Below, one piece after another: positions 44,789-52,522 of a DNA stretch of 64,000 nucleotides (positions are counted from its first letter, which is position 1; each line of letters begins with the position of its first letter). The DNA lies in NCBI RefSeq assembly GCF_019042735.1, contig NZ_JAHQCR010000021.1:62001-126000 (forward strand), in the 5' to 3' direction. The notes under the pieces were generated by a model that was not told where the DNA came from, did not search any database, and saw only the letters and a program-made list of their open reading frames with translations. The position numbers and the translations under genes were made by a program. The stretch comes from Evansella alkalicola. GTDB lineage: Bacteria > Bacillota > Bacilli > Bacillales > Salisediminibacteriaceae.

Positions 44789-46318
44789 TTAAACCGGGTA
44801 GACAGCGTGTTTACGATGTGAAAATACTTGATACTTTGAAGAATATAAATCATAACGGCTAATTAATTCTTCACGCAGTTGATTTGCTGGTACAATATCA
44901 TCAATTATTAGTTCCGATGCCAAACGATAAATATCAATATTCTCTTGATACTCTTTACGTTTTTCTTGGATAAACTTTGGCCGTTCCTCTGGCTCCAAAG
45001 ACTCAATCTTGTTTGCATAAACCGCATTAACTGCAGCTTCAGGGCCCATTACCGCAATCTGTGCCGTTGGGAGAGCAAGACAACAATCTGGTTCAAATGC
45101 AGGTCCAGCCATTGCATACAACCCTGCTCCATAAGCTTTACGAACAATGACAGAAATCTTCGGTACAGTAGCCTCTGACATAGCCGATATCATCTTTGCT
45201 CCGTGTCTAATGATTCCAGCTCGTTCCACCTTTGTTCCTATCATAAAGCCAGGGACATCTGCTAGGAATAATAGTGGGATATGATAGGCGTCACATAATG
45301 TAATGAATCGAGCGGCTTTATCAGCTGAATCGTGGAACAATACGCCCCCCTTCTGCCTTGGCTGATTTGCAATAATGCCTACAGATTTCCCATTTATTCT
45401 AGCAAAGCCAGTAATAAGCTCTTTAGCAAACATTGCCTTCATTTCAAAAAAGCTATTATCATCCACTAAACCATCAATAAGTTCATACATATCAAAGGGA
45501 GCATTTTGATTTTTTGGTATCAATTCCTCTAAGTTTTTATCAATCTCTTTTGGATCTGAAGAAGGACTTGCCTCTGGCTTGCTCAAATAATTTGACGGAA
45601 AATAGCTTAAATAGGCTTTTGCTTTTTCAATAGCCCCCTCTTCCGTTTTTACAAGAACGTCACCACAACCTGACACAGAGCAATGCATGGTTGCCCCACC
45701 CATTTCCTCCAGTGACACCTTTTCACCAATGACCATCTCCGCCATTCTTGGGGATCCCAAATACATGGATGCATTCCCATCTACCATCATGACTACGTCA
45801 CAAAATGCAGGAATATACGCACCTCCTGCTGCTGATGGTCCAAAAAGTAAGCAAACCTGTGGGATTTTCCCAGATAATTTCACTTGATTGTAAAAAATTC
45901 GGCCTGCCCCTCGTCTTCCTGGGAACATTTCAATTTGGTCTGTAATTCTAGCCCCTGCTGAATCCACTAAATATAAAAGTGGTACTTCTAATTTCTCAGC
46001 AGTTTCTTGAATACGAATGATTTTTTCAACTGTTTTCGCACCCCAGGAGCCAGCCTTTACCGTAGAATCATTAGCCATTACACAGACGGTCCTGCCGTTT
46101 ACTTTACCGATTGCAGTTACTACTCCATCGGCAGGAAGACCCTCTGCCTGATTATTAGCAAACTTTCCATCTTCCTTCCATTCTCCATTGTCAAATAGCT
46201 TTGTCAATCGATCCCGAACGAACATTTTTCCCTTTTTTTCATTTGCTTCGTGATATTTTTCTGAACCTCCAGCTTCAATGTTTGATACAATCTCTTCCCA
46301 TTGATTCTCCCTATCCAT
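44789..46318 (-). CDS. yngE: Acyl-CoA carboxylase beta (carboxyltransferase) subunit, methylcrotonyl-CoA type
   Basis: This is the carboxyltransferase subunit of about 509 residues. It has the crotonase-like halves with LYLVDSAGARITDQIEMFPG, GPSAAGGAYIPAFCDV, FLADVPGFMIGTKVE and YGAGLYAMAGPAF. With the separate biotin carboxylase and biotin carrier it would carboxylate 3-methylcrotonyl-CoA to 3-methylglutaconyl-CoA. Substrate assignment rests on the operon; the sequence alone does not exclude propionyl-CoA or geranyl-CoA. Confidence 0.87.
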   Translation of the reverse strand: MDRENQWEEIVSNIEAGGSEKYHEANEKKGKMFVRDRLTKLFDNGEWKEDGKFANNQAEGLPADGVVTAIGKVNGRTVCVMANDSTVKAGSWGAKTVEKIIRIQETAEKLEVPLLYLVDSAGARITDQIEMFPGRRGAGRIFYNQVKLSGKIPQVCLLFGPSAAGGAYIPAFCDVVMMVDGNASMYLGSPRMAEMVIGEKVSLEEMGGATMHCSVSGCGDVLVKTEEGAIEKAKAYLSYFPSNYLSKPEASPSSDPKEIDKNLEELIPKNQNAPFDMYELIDGLVDDNSFFEMKAMFAKELITGFARINGKSVGIIANQPRQKGGVLFHDSADKAARFITLCDAYHIPLLFLADVPGFMIGTKVERAGIIRHGAKMISAMSEATVPKISVIVRKAYGAGLYAMAGPAFEPDCCLALPTAQIAVMGPEAAVNAVYANKIESLEPEERPKFIQEKRKEYQENIDIYRLASELIIDDIVPANQLREELISRYDLYSSKYQVFSHRKHAVYPV

Positions 46319-46351
46319 CAAGACACCCCATTTTCTTGATCTGTTAAAACA

Positions 46352-47128
46352 TCATTCACCTTTAAAATTTGGTTTTCGTTTTTCCTTAAAAGCTTGTAAG
46401 CCCTCTAAGCGATCCTCTGTTGGAATTGTTATTTCATAAGCATTCTTTTCTATAACTAAACCAGTTCTCAAATCCACATTTCTTCCTGCATTTATTGCCA
46501 ACTTCGCTTGCTTTACAGCTATTGGTCCATTTTTTGTAATCTCTTTTGCCAACTCCGTTGCTTTATCCAATAGTTGTTTTGGAGTAGTTACTTGAATGAT
46601 TAACCCCCAGTCATGTGCTAAAGAGGCATCAATACGTTTTCCAGTAAAGATCATCTCCTTCGCTCGCTGTTCTCCAATTGCCCTAGGTAGTCGCTGCGTT
46701 CCTCCTGCTCCTGGAATAATTCCTAGACTTGTTTCTGTTAAGGCAAACGTCGCATTGTTTGATGCTATCCTTAAATCACATGCAAGCGCTAACTCAAGAC
46801 CTCCACCAAAAGCTGCTCCGTTGATGGCTGCAATAACAGGAATCGGCATTTCTTCAACAGCAGTCACCATCTTCCCAATCTTTGTAACTGCCTTTTTTAC
46901 TGCAGGAGCATCCATCCCCTTTCTTTCCTTTAAGTCTGCCCCTGCACAAAAAACCTTTTCCCCATCGCCAGTTATAATCATCGCCCTAACTTGTGAATCA
47001 TATTTCCATTCCTCTAATTGCATTAGAATTTCATCAAGCATAGCTTGGGATAATGCGTTTGCTGACTCTGGCCTCTTCAAAGTGAGCTGGGCAATGTGCC
47101 CTTCAACTTTTGCTTCAATACATTTCAT
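46352..47128 (-). CDS. yngF: Enoyl-CoA hydratase (3-methylglutaconyl-CoA hydratase type)
   Basis: This crotonase-family enzyme of 258 residues has the oxyanion-hole segments FCAGADLKERKG and AAINGAAFGGGLELALACDLRI, plus the catalytic-glutamate region ETSLGIIPGAGGTQRLPR. In the operon it should hydrate 3-methylglutaconyl-CoA to HMG-CoA. A repeat element of about 211 bp separates it from the upstream lyase gene. Confidence 0.88.
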   Translation of the reverse strand: MKCIEAKVEGHIAQLTLKRPESANALSQAMLDEILMQLEEWKYDSQVRAMIITGDGEKVFCAGADLKERKGMDAPAVKKAVTKIGKMVTAVEEMPIPVIAAINGAAFGGGLELALACDLRIASNNATFALTETSLGIIPGAGGTQRLPRAIGEQRAKEMIFTGKRIDASLAHDWGLIIQVTTPKQLLDKATELAKEITKNGPIAVKQAKLAINAGRNVDLRTGLVIEKNAYEITIPTEDRLEGLQAFKEKRKPNFKGE

Positions 47129-47188
47129 TGTTTCACATCCTATAAAAACTGATCATGTTATCTTTTTAATAGGCTACCTGAAATAAGG

Positions 47189-47399
47189 TTTGTTGGAACA
47201 ACCTACGGTTTACTCCCTTTCCGTGGGCAAGCCGCTTGTCCTCCTCGTTCCTGCGGGGTCTTGCCTGGCCCGCTGTTCCCACAGGAACGAGCGTTTACAT
47301 CACGAGTATGCTTCGAGTTGTCTCGACGGATACGCTTCGTAGCATATGCTCGTAGAGGAAGAGACAGTTGATTCGAAAACCTCCGTTTGTTCCAACAAA
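47189..47399. repeat. MITE-like palindromic element with terminal inverted repeats
   Basis: TTTGTTGGAACAA (47189-47201) and TTGTTCCAACAAA (47387-47399) are perfect 13-bp terminal inverted repeats. Inside, CTCGTTCCTG pairs with CAGGAACGAG and other GC-rich inverted segments are present. The element is far richer in GC than its surroundings and encodes no transposase. It occupies the gap between yngF and yngG. The CCGTGGGCA...CCTGCGGGG wording resembles interspersed repeats I know from alkaliphilic Bacillus genomes. No target-site duplication is evident. Confidence 0.75.
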
Positions 47400-47506
47400 G
47401 TATAGTAATTAATTTTTCATCGTACAAGGTGCAACATTTCCATTGCATGGAAGAATACCGTGAAGATAGGTCTCTGTTTATGGAATATATTGATAATTAA
47501 CACATA

Positions 47507-48409
47507 TTATATGGCACTGTTCCATATTTGGAGTTGCTTACTTGGGAGTCCTTTACCTAATTCCCTTTCAATGTATTTCGCACTAGTCAATACCTTAGAC
47601 AAATCAATCCCAGTTTCGATCCCCATTTCTTTAAGCATATGGATAAGGTCTTCGGTGGCTACGTTCCCTGCAGCACCTTTAGCATATGGACAACCACCTA
47701 AACCACCAACTGCACTATCAAAAACAGTGATGCCCTTCATTAAACCAACGACTGTATTTGCTAGAGCCATCCCCCTTGTATCATGGAGATGTAACGCAAG
47801 CTTTTCAGCTGGAAACTCCTGGAGTAATTGTGAGAGAACCATATCCATTTGCTTCGGATTGGCAACTCCAATGGTATCTCCTAATGAAACTTCATACACG
47901 CCCATGTCAAATAACTCATCTATTACCTTTTGAACATTAGATAGAGGAACTCTGCCATCGTATGGACAGCCAAAAACCGTTGATAGATAACCCCTGACTT
48001 TTTTTCCAGAAGAAAGAGCCTCGGATACCACTTCTTTTAAAACTGGAAAGGTATTCTGAATAGATTTATTTATGTTTTGCTGATTATGGGTTTCACTAGC
48101 AGACATAAAGATAGATACTTCATCTAGGTCTGCTTCTAGGGCACCTTCTAAACCTCTACGATTTGGAACGAGGGCTGCATATGTTACAGAGCTTTTCCGT
48201 TCAATTCTCTTAGCAACTTCCATAGCATCTGCTAAAGCTGGAATCCATTTTGGATGGACAAACGACGTTACCTCTATATAATCCATACCTGTTTCACTTA
48301 GTTTGTTAATCCATTCAACCTTTGTGTCTGTAGGGATAAAAGCTTTTTCGTTCTGAAGCCCATCCCTAGGTCCAACCTCTTTTATTTTCACTTTTGAAGG
48401 TAAATTCAC
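47507..48409 (-). CDS. yngG: Hydroxymethylglutaryl-CoA lyase
   Basis: This 300-residue enzyme cleaves HMG-CoA to acetoacetate and acetyl-CoA. It has the HMGL-like motif EVGPRDGLQNEK (with catalytic Arg-Asp), LHLHDTRGMALAN (metal-binding His pair) and the catalytic-cysteine loop VGGLGGCPYAKGAAGN. The start is GTG with AAGGAGG nine bases upstream. Confidence 0.93.
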   Translation of the reverse strand: MNLPSKVKIKEVGPRDGLQNEKAFIPTDTKVEWINKLSETGMDYIEVTSFVHPKWIPALADAMEVAKRIERKSSVTYAALVPNRRGLEGALEADLDEVSIFMSASETHNQQNINKSIQNTFPVLKEVVSEALSSGKKVRGYLSTVFGCPYDGRVPLSNVQKVIDELFDMGVYEVSLGDTIGVANPKQMDMVLSQLLQEFPAEKLALHLHDTRGMALANTVVGLMKGITVFDSAVGGLGGCPYAKGAAGNVATEDLIHMLKEMGIETGIDLSKVLTSAKYIERELGKGLPSKQLQIWNSAI

Positions 48410-48493
48410 ACTCGTGGTCCTCCTTCAAAAAAACTTGTTATATCCAATCTGCCGTTCATTTGTTTCATAGTATGTTTATCTTTTGAAAACGAC

Positions 48494-48706
48494 TTAATCT
48501 ACAATAAGTAAAACATCATCTTCATTAACAAAGCTGCCTTCTTCTACTTTTAATTCCTTAACCGTTCCCCCTACTTCAGCAGTAATTGGTATTTCCATTT
48601 TCATAGATTCTAAGATGACAACTTCTTGGCCCACTTCTACTTGATCTCCTTGCGCAACTTGTATTTTCCAGACATTCCCCGCCATATTTGTTTTAATTTC
48701 TTTCAT
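48494..48706 (-). CDS. yngHB: Biotin/lipoyl carrier protein of the acyl-CoA carboxylase
   Basis: This 70-residue stand-alone biotin carboxyl carrier domain has the biotinylated lysine in ILESMKMEIP (Lys36). It matches the small YngHB type rather than AccB, which has an N-terminal extension. AGGGGGG precedes the ATG. It is encoded between the biotin carboxylase and the lyase and belongs to the methylcrotonyl-CoA carboxylase. Confidence 0.92.
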   Translation of the reverse strand: MKEIKTNMAGNVWKIQVAQGDQVEVGQEVVILESMKMEIPITAEVGGTVKELKVEEGSFVNEDDVLLIVD

Positions 48707-48815
48707 TTTAGGTCCCCCCTATTACATTTTTGTATATTGAAGTAGTGTACTCAGCTAATATATATTCTTTATGGTGCAATTTTAAGTGCATGAAGGTCTG
48801 TTTTAAATAAAATTT

Positions 48816-50153
48816 TTAATTTAGAGATTCGTTAACAAAATTTGTTGTTGCTTTTCCCTTTTGGAACACTGGGTGTTTCAGTGTCGTTATCAGCATAGGT
48901 ATATTTGTTTTAATACCTTCCACTTTTGCTTTTTCCAAGCATTCTATTAACCGCTCTACCGCTTCTTTACGTGAATTCCCCCCGGCTATGACCTTGCTAA
49001 TCATCGGATCGTAGAATGGTGACACTGTATTTCCTTTCTTTACACCCATGTCATAGCGAATCCCTTCCAACTTAGGAAACTCCCATTCTTTTAGTTTTCC
49101 TGGTGATGGGAAAAATGTTTTAGGGTCCTCTGCATAAATTCGAACCTCAATGGCATGGTTAAAAACAGCATTCTCCCTTTGTAACGAAGGTATGTCTTTG
49201 CCAGTGGCCAAATCTATCTGCCACTTAACGAGATCCACTCCCGTTGTTTCCTCTGTAACAGGATGCTCCACCTGCAGCCTTGTGTTCATCTCAAGAAAAT
49301 AAATACCTTCATATTCATCGACGAGAAACTCTACTGTTCCAACATTCGTGTACCCAATGGTTTCGCCTGCTTTCACTGCTGTTTCATATAATTTTTTTCT
49401 ACCATCATCACTTAAAAATGTAGATGGCGCTTCTTCAACAATTTTCTGATGCCTACGTTGAATCGAACAATCCCTTTCTCCAAGACAAATGATATTTCCT
49501 GATTTATCAGCAGCAAGCTGTGCCTCTATATGTCTAGGATTTACAATGAATTTTTCTAGGTATATTTCTCCTGAACCAAAAAATGTCTCTGACTTTTTCA
49601 CGACACTAGATACTACATTCATGAGGTCTTTTTCATGGTCTACCTTCTGCATACCAATGCCACCGCCACCTGCAGCAGCCTTAACCATAATTGGATACCC
49701 TATCTCACGGGCAGCTTTCTTTACTGTAGTTTCACTTGTATCTTTAAGGGTCAATCCTGGTATAACAGGAACATCTGCTAATGCCATAGATTTACGGGCT
49801 GCTACCTTATTTCCCATTTCCTCAATGACATGGGGACTTGGTCCAATGAAGATATAACCTTCCTCCTCCACTCTTCTAGCAAATTGAGGATTTTCAGATA
49901 GAAAACCATACCCTGGATGAATCGCATCAACTCCAGCTTTACTTGCCACGTCCATGATTTTTTCCATGTTTAAATAACTGTCATTAACCCTAGGACCTCC
50001 GATAAAAAAAGCTTCATTCGCCATTTCTACATAGGGACTTTCTTTATCAGCTTCTGAGTATACAGCAACAGAAGTAATACCCATTTTTTCACAAGTTTTG
50101 ATTATTCTTAATGCTATTTCACCGCGATTTGCTATCAATAGTTTTGAAATCAA
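48816..50153 (-). CDS. yngH: Biotin carboxylase subunit
   Basis: This is the ATP-grasp biotin carboxylase subunit of the acyl-CoA carboxylase. Motifs are KLLIANRGEIALRII at the N-terminus, AAAGGGGIGMQKV (glycine loop), GERDCSIQRRHQK, FLEMNTRLQVEHPVTE and EVRIYAEDP. The frame extends to 50195 inside the upstream gene, but AAGGAGG is spaced for the TTG at 50153, which gives the usual N-terminus a few residues before LLIANRGE. This leaves 13 bases to the dehydrogenase stop. Confidence 0.9.
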   Translation of the reverse strand: MISKLLIANRGEIALRIIKTCEKMGITSVAVYSEADKESPYVEMANEAFFIGGPRVNDSYLNMEKIMDVASKAGVDAIHPGYGFLSENPQFARRVEEEGYIFIGPSPHVIEEMGNKVAARKSMALADVPVIPGLTLKDTSETTVKKAAREIGYPIMVKAAAGGGGIGMQKVDHEKDLMNVVSSVVKKSETFFGSGEIYLEKFIVNPRHIEAQLAADKSGNIICLGERDCSIQRRHQKIVEEAPSTFLSDDGRKKLYETAVKAGETIGYTNVGTVEFLVDEYEGIYFLEMNTRLQVEHPVTEETTGVDLVKWQIDLATGKDIPSLQRENAVFNHAIEVRIYAEDPKTFFPSPGKLKEWEFPKLEGIRYDMGVKKGNTVSPFYDPMISKVIAGGNSRKEAVERLIECLEKAKVEGIKTNIPMLITTLKHPVFQKGKATTNFVNESLN

Positions 50154-50166
50154 TATTGTATCCTCC

Positions 50167-51321
50167 TTACCTCGGGCATCCAATTTCACGAGCAATGACC
50201 ATACGTTGTATTTCAGACGTTCCCTCTCCTATTTCTAGTAGCTTAGCGTCCCTTAAGTATCTCTCTACATGATATTCACGCATATAGCCATAACCACCAT
50301 GAATTTGAATCGCCTGGTTACAAGCACGCATTGCTGCTTCTGATGCAAATAATTTTGCAAACGCTGCTTCTTTTTTAAAGGCTTTCCCTTCATCTTTTAA
50401 CCAAGCTGCTTTATAAACCATATTTTGTGCAAGTTCCAGCTCCATTGCCATATCTGCAAGTTTAAACTGGATTGCCTGAAAGCTTCCAATATGTTTACCA
50501 AATTGCTTGCGCTCCTTACTGTAAGCAAGTGCTGCTTCATAAGCGGCTCTCCCCACTCCCACAGCCAATGCAGCGATGGAAATCCTTCCTCCATCCAATG
50601 TATAAAGGAATTGCCCAAACCCTTTCTCTGGATCACCTAGTATGTTCTCCTTTGGAACTCGAACGTCCTCCAGTACCAGTTCAGTCGTATTTGATCCTCT
50701 CACACCCATTTTTTCGTACTCACTTCTAATCGTTAAGCCCTTAGTATCTGTAGGAACGATGAAGGCTGAGATCTTCTTTTTCCCCCGCTCATCTACACCA
50801 TTTAAGGCAGTAACGATGACCGTTCTTGCAAAACTCGTATTAGTAATCCAACATTTTTCTCCATTTATCACATAATGAGAGCCATCTTCATCCAACACCG
50901 CCTTCGTTCTCGTACCTCCAGCATCTGAACCTGCATTTGGCTCTGTTAACCCAAATGCTCCAAGACTTTCTCCCTTTGCTAAGGGTATTAAATGTTCTTG
51001 TTTTTGCTCTTCTGTTCCAAAATAATATAATGGTGAAGCACCTAATGAAACTGCCGCAGCATAGCTTAAACCTGTACTGCCACATGCTTTACCTATTTCC
51101 TCAACTGCTAAAATGTAAGATAACGTGTCTCCCCCAGACCCGCCATATTTTTCAGGAAACGGAATACCCAACAATCCCAATTCCCCCATTTTTTCAAAAC
51201 TTTCAATAGGAAATCTCCCTGTGCGGTCCACTTCCTCTGCTTTTGGTGCTACTTCCTTTTCTGCAAACTCCTTCACCATGTCACGTATCATCTGCTGTTC
51301 CTTCGTAAAGGAAAAATCCAT
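50167..51321 (-). CDS. yngJ: Acyl-CoA dehydrogenase (isovaleryl-CoA dehydrogenase type)
   Basis: This FAD-dependent dehydrogenase of 384 residues is the first gene of the operon. It shows the family signatures GAFGLTEPNAGSDAGGTRT, CWITNTSFA, RKQFGKHIGSFQAIQFKLAD and QIHGGYGYMREYHVERYLRD. By position it should oxidise isovaleryl-CoA to 3-methylcrotonyl-CoA. A promoter (51421-51449) and a 26-bp dyad (51376-51401) lie directly upstream. Confidence 0.9.
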   Translation of the reverse strand: MDFSFTKEQQMIRDMVKEFAEKEVAPKAEEVDRTGRFPIESFEKMGELGLLGIPFPEKYGGSGGDTLSYILAVEEIGKACGSTGLSYAAAVSLGASPLYYFGTEEQKQEHLIPLAKGESLGAFGLTEPNAGSDAGGTRTKAVLDEDGSHYVINGEKCWITNTSFARTVIVTALNGVDERGKKKISAFIVPTDTKGLTIRSEYEKMGVRGSNTTELVLEDVRVPKENILGDPEKGFGQFLYTLDGGRISIAALAVGVGRAAYEAALAYSKERKQFGKHIGSFQAIQFKLADMAMELELAQNMVYKAAWLKDEGKAFKKEAAFAKLFASEAAMRACNQAIQIHGGYGYMREYHVERYLRDAKLLEIGEGTSEIQRMVIAREIGCPR

Positions 51322-51375
51322 CCGTCACATTCCCCCAATCGCTTAATGTAAAGGCTTACATTTTGTTCTGTGAAA

Positions 51376-51401
51376 AATCTGACTGAGCAATCGTTCAGAT
51401 T
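51376..51401 (-). promoter_or_regulatory. 26-bp dyad operator candidate of the leucine-degradation operon
   Basis: AATCTGA (51376-51382) and TCAGATT (51395-51401) are perfect arms, with a further GA/TC pair inside (core CTGACTGAGCAATCGTTCAG). The layout CTGAnnGA...TCnnTCAG resembles operators of TetR-type acyl-CoA-responsive repressors such as FadR. It lies just downstream of the predicted transcription start, a position suited to repression. Confidence 0.55.
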
Positions 51402-51420
51402 CTCCTTAATAATTATTTCT

Positions 51421-51449
51421 ATTATAGGGAATATATTCTGAATTTACAA
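51421..51449 (-). promoter_or_regulatory. Sigma-A promoter of the leucine-degradation operon
   Basis: On the minus strand TTGTAA (51449-51444), a 17-base spacer and TATAAT (51426-51421) form a near-consensus promoter about 100 bases before yngJ. Confidence 0.7.
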
Positions 51450-51481
51450 TATTTTTATAATATTAAAAATATGTGAGATGT

Positions 51482-51619
51482 TGAACAACAATGATTTTAA
51501 TGAGTAGAATCGGAAATTACGCACCCTCATTTCAGACTACATTCTGAATTTGAAGGGATTTCTTAATTTTAAAGGAATGGAAGTTTTGAGACTTAGGGCA
51601 ATGCTGGAATTGTTGTTCA
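51482..51619. repeat. 138-bp segment bounded by an 11-bp inverted repeat
   Basis: TGAACAACAAT (51482-51492) and ATTGTTGTTCA (51609-51619) are perfect inverted copies at the left edge of the 52-bp repeat array. The interior includes CCTCATTTCAG...CATTCTGAA (51525-51548), which matches the end of the other repeat array at 52402-52425 at about 20 of 24 bases. No ORF is present. Confidence 0.5.
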
Positions 51620-51621
51620 GA

Positions 51622-52056
51622 CTATTTCTTGGTGATAGTGCCCGAAGCTATGGTGTGACTCGGGCTTCGGGTACTATTTCGTGGTGTTAGTGCCCGAAGC
51701 TATAGTCTGGCTCGGACTTCGGGATCTATTTCTTATTGTTAGTGCCCGAAGCAACCGTGAGACACAGACTTCGGGAACTATTTAGTGATGATAGTGCCCG
51801 GAGCTATAGTGTGACTCGGACTTCGGGAACTGTTTCTTGGTGATAGTGCCCGAAGCTATGGTGTGACTCGGACTTCGGGTACTATTTAGTGATGATAGTG
51901 CCCGAAGCTATGGTGTGACTCGGGCTTCGGGTACTATTTCGTGGTGTTAGTGCCCGAAGCTATCGTCTGACACTTGCTTCGGGTACTATTTCGTGATGTT
52001 AGTGCCCGAAGCTATCGTCTGGCAAGGGCTTCGGGTACTATTTCGTGGTAATAGTG
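51622..52056. repeat. Tandem array: eight 52-bp hairpin units plus a partial ninth
   Basis: CCCGAAGC-type left arms start at 51641, 51693, 51745, 51797, 51849, 51901, 51953 and 52005, exactly 52 bases apart; a 19-base partial unit ends the array. Each unit has CCCGAAG and CTTCGGG arms around a 15-16-base variable loop and a semi-conserved linker (CTATTTCGTGGTGTTAGTG). In unit 4 the arm is CCCGGAG, which keeps pairing in RNA by G-U. A 52-base period rules out a repeated peptide, and there is no ORF with a ribosome-binding site. It lies in the promoter-distal gap between yngJ and the helicase gene. Confidence 0.9.
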
Positions 52057-52220
52057 AACGTATTGGAGAAAGTACTAAATTTAGAGGATCTTATATATAC
52101 TTTGTTCTAGAAACTGGTAAAAAACGCCCAGTCTTTGTTGTTCTGGCTTCTGGTCGTATTATTTAGAATTCGATAAAGGGTAGGGTCACTTCAAACCTTT
52201 ACCGCACTCCTTCAAATTAA
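52057..52220. other. Spacer between the two repeat arrays
   Basis: About 160 bases with no credible ORF. A short inverted repeat GCCCAG...CTGGC occurs near 52117-52148. Nothing else is recognised. Confidence 0.5.
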
Positions 52221-52424
52221 GAAAATGAAGACTCAAATCGTGTCGTTCAGTCATTTCAGTCCCCATTTCGTAAAAATGAAGACTCAAATCCTGTCACCGC
52301 TCTGTTTCAGTCTCCATTTCGTAAAAATGAAGACTCAAATCCTGTCACCGCTCTGTTTCAGTCTCCATTTCGAAAAAATGAAGACTCAAAAGGCTCCGCT
52401 TCCTCATTTCAGTCCCCATTCTGA
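52221..52424. repeat. Tandem array: four 51-bp hairpin units
   Basis: ATGAAGACTC starts at 52225, 52276, 52327 and 52378, exactly 51 bases apart. Each unit holds the imperfect arms AAATGAAGACTCAAA and TTTCAGTCTCCATTT; the middle two units are nearly identical and the outer two diverge. The left arm recurs in the scoB terminator. A frame across the array (52225-52446) repeats 17 residues but has no ribosome-binding site, so I treat the array as non-coding. Confidence 0.85.
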
Positions 52425-52486
52425 AATCAAAATTCGCAACAAATAATTAACTACATCAAAAACGACGAATTATATAAATTATCTTC

Positions 52487-52518
52487 AAAAAAAGGTGGAG
52501 GACAATCCCCCCCCCACC
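52487..52518 (-). terminator. Terminator of the helicase gene
   Basis: GGTGGAGG (52494-52501) pairs with CCCCCCACC (ending 52518); on the minus strand a seven-T run follows. The stem contains a nine-C homopolymer (52507-52515). Confidence 0.75.
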
Positions 52519-52522
52519 CTAA

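Noticed and set aside
47203..47448. 81-residue minus-strand ORF in the yngF-yngG gap
   Set aside because: It lies almost entirely within the GC-rich palindromic repeat; the frame is a by-product of its composition.
51347..51360. cre-like palindrome TGTAAAGGCTTACA before yngJ
   Set aside because: The arms are symmetric but the core is GG instead of CG and it lies close to the start codon; left as a curiosity.
51622..52056. CRISPR array
   Set aside because: The whole 52-bp unit repeats with scattered substitutions, rather than identical repeats with unrelated spacers, and there are no cas genes nearby.
52225..52446. 73-residue protein with four 17-residue repeats
   Set aside because: No ribosome-binding site, the frame exists only because 51 is divisible by three, and the DNA has an inverted-repeat structure that explains the conservation.
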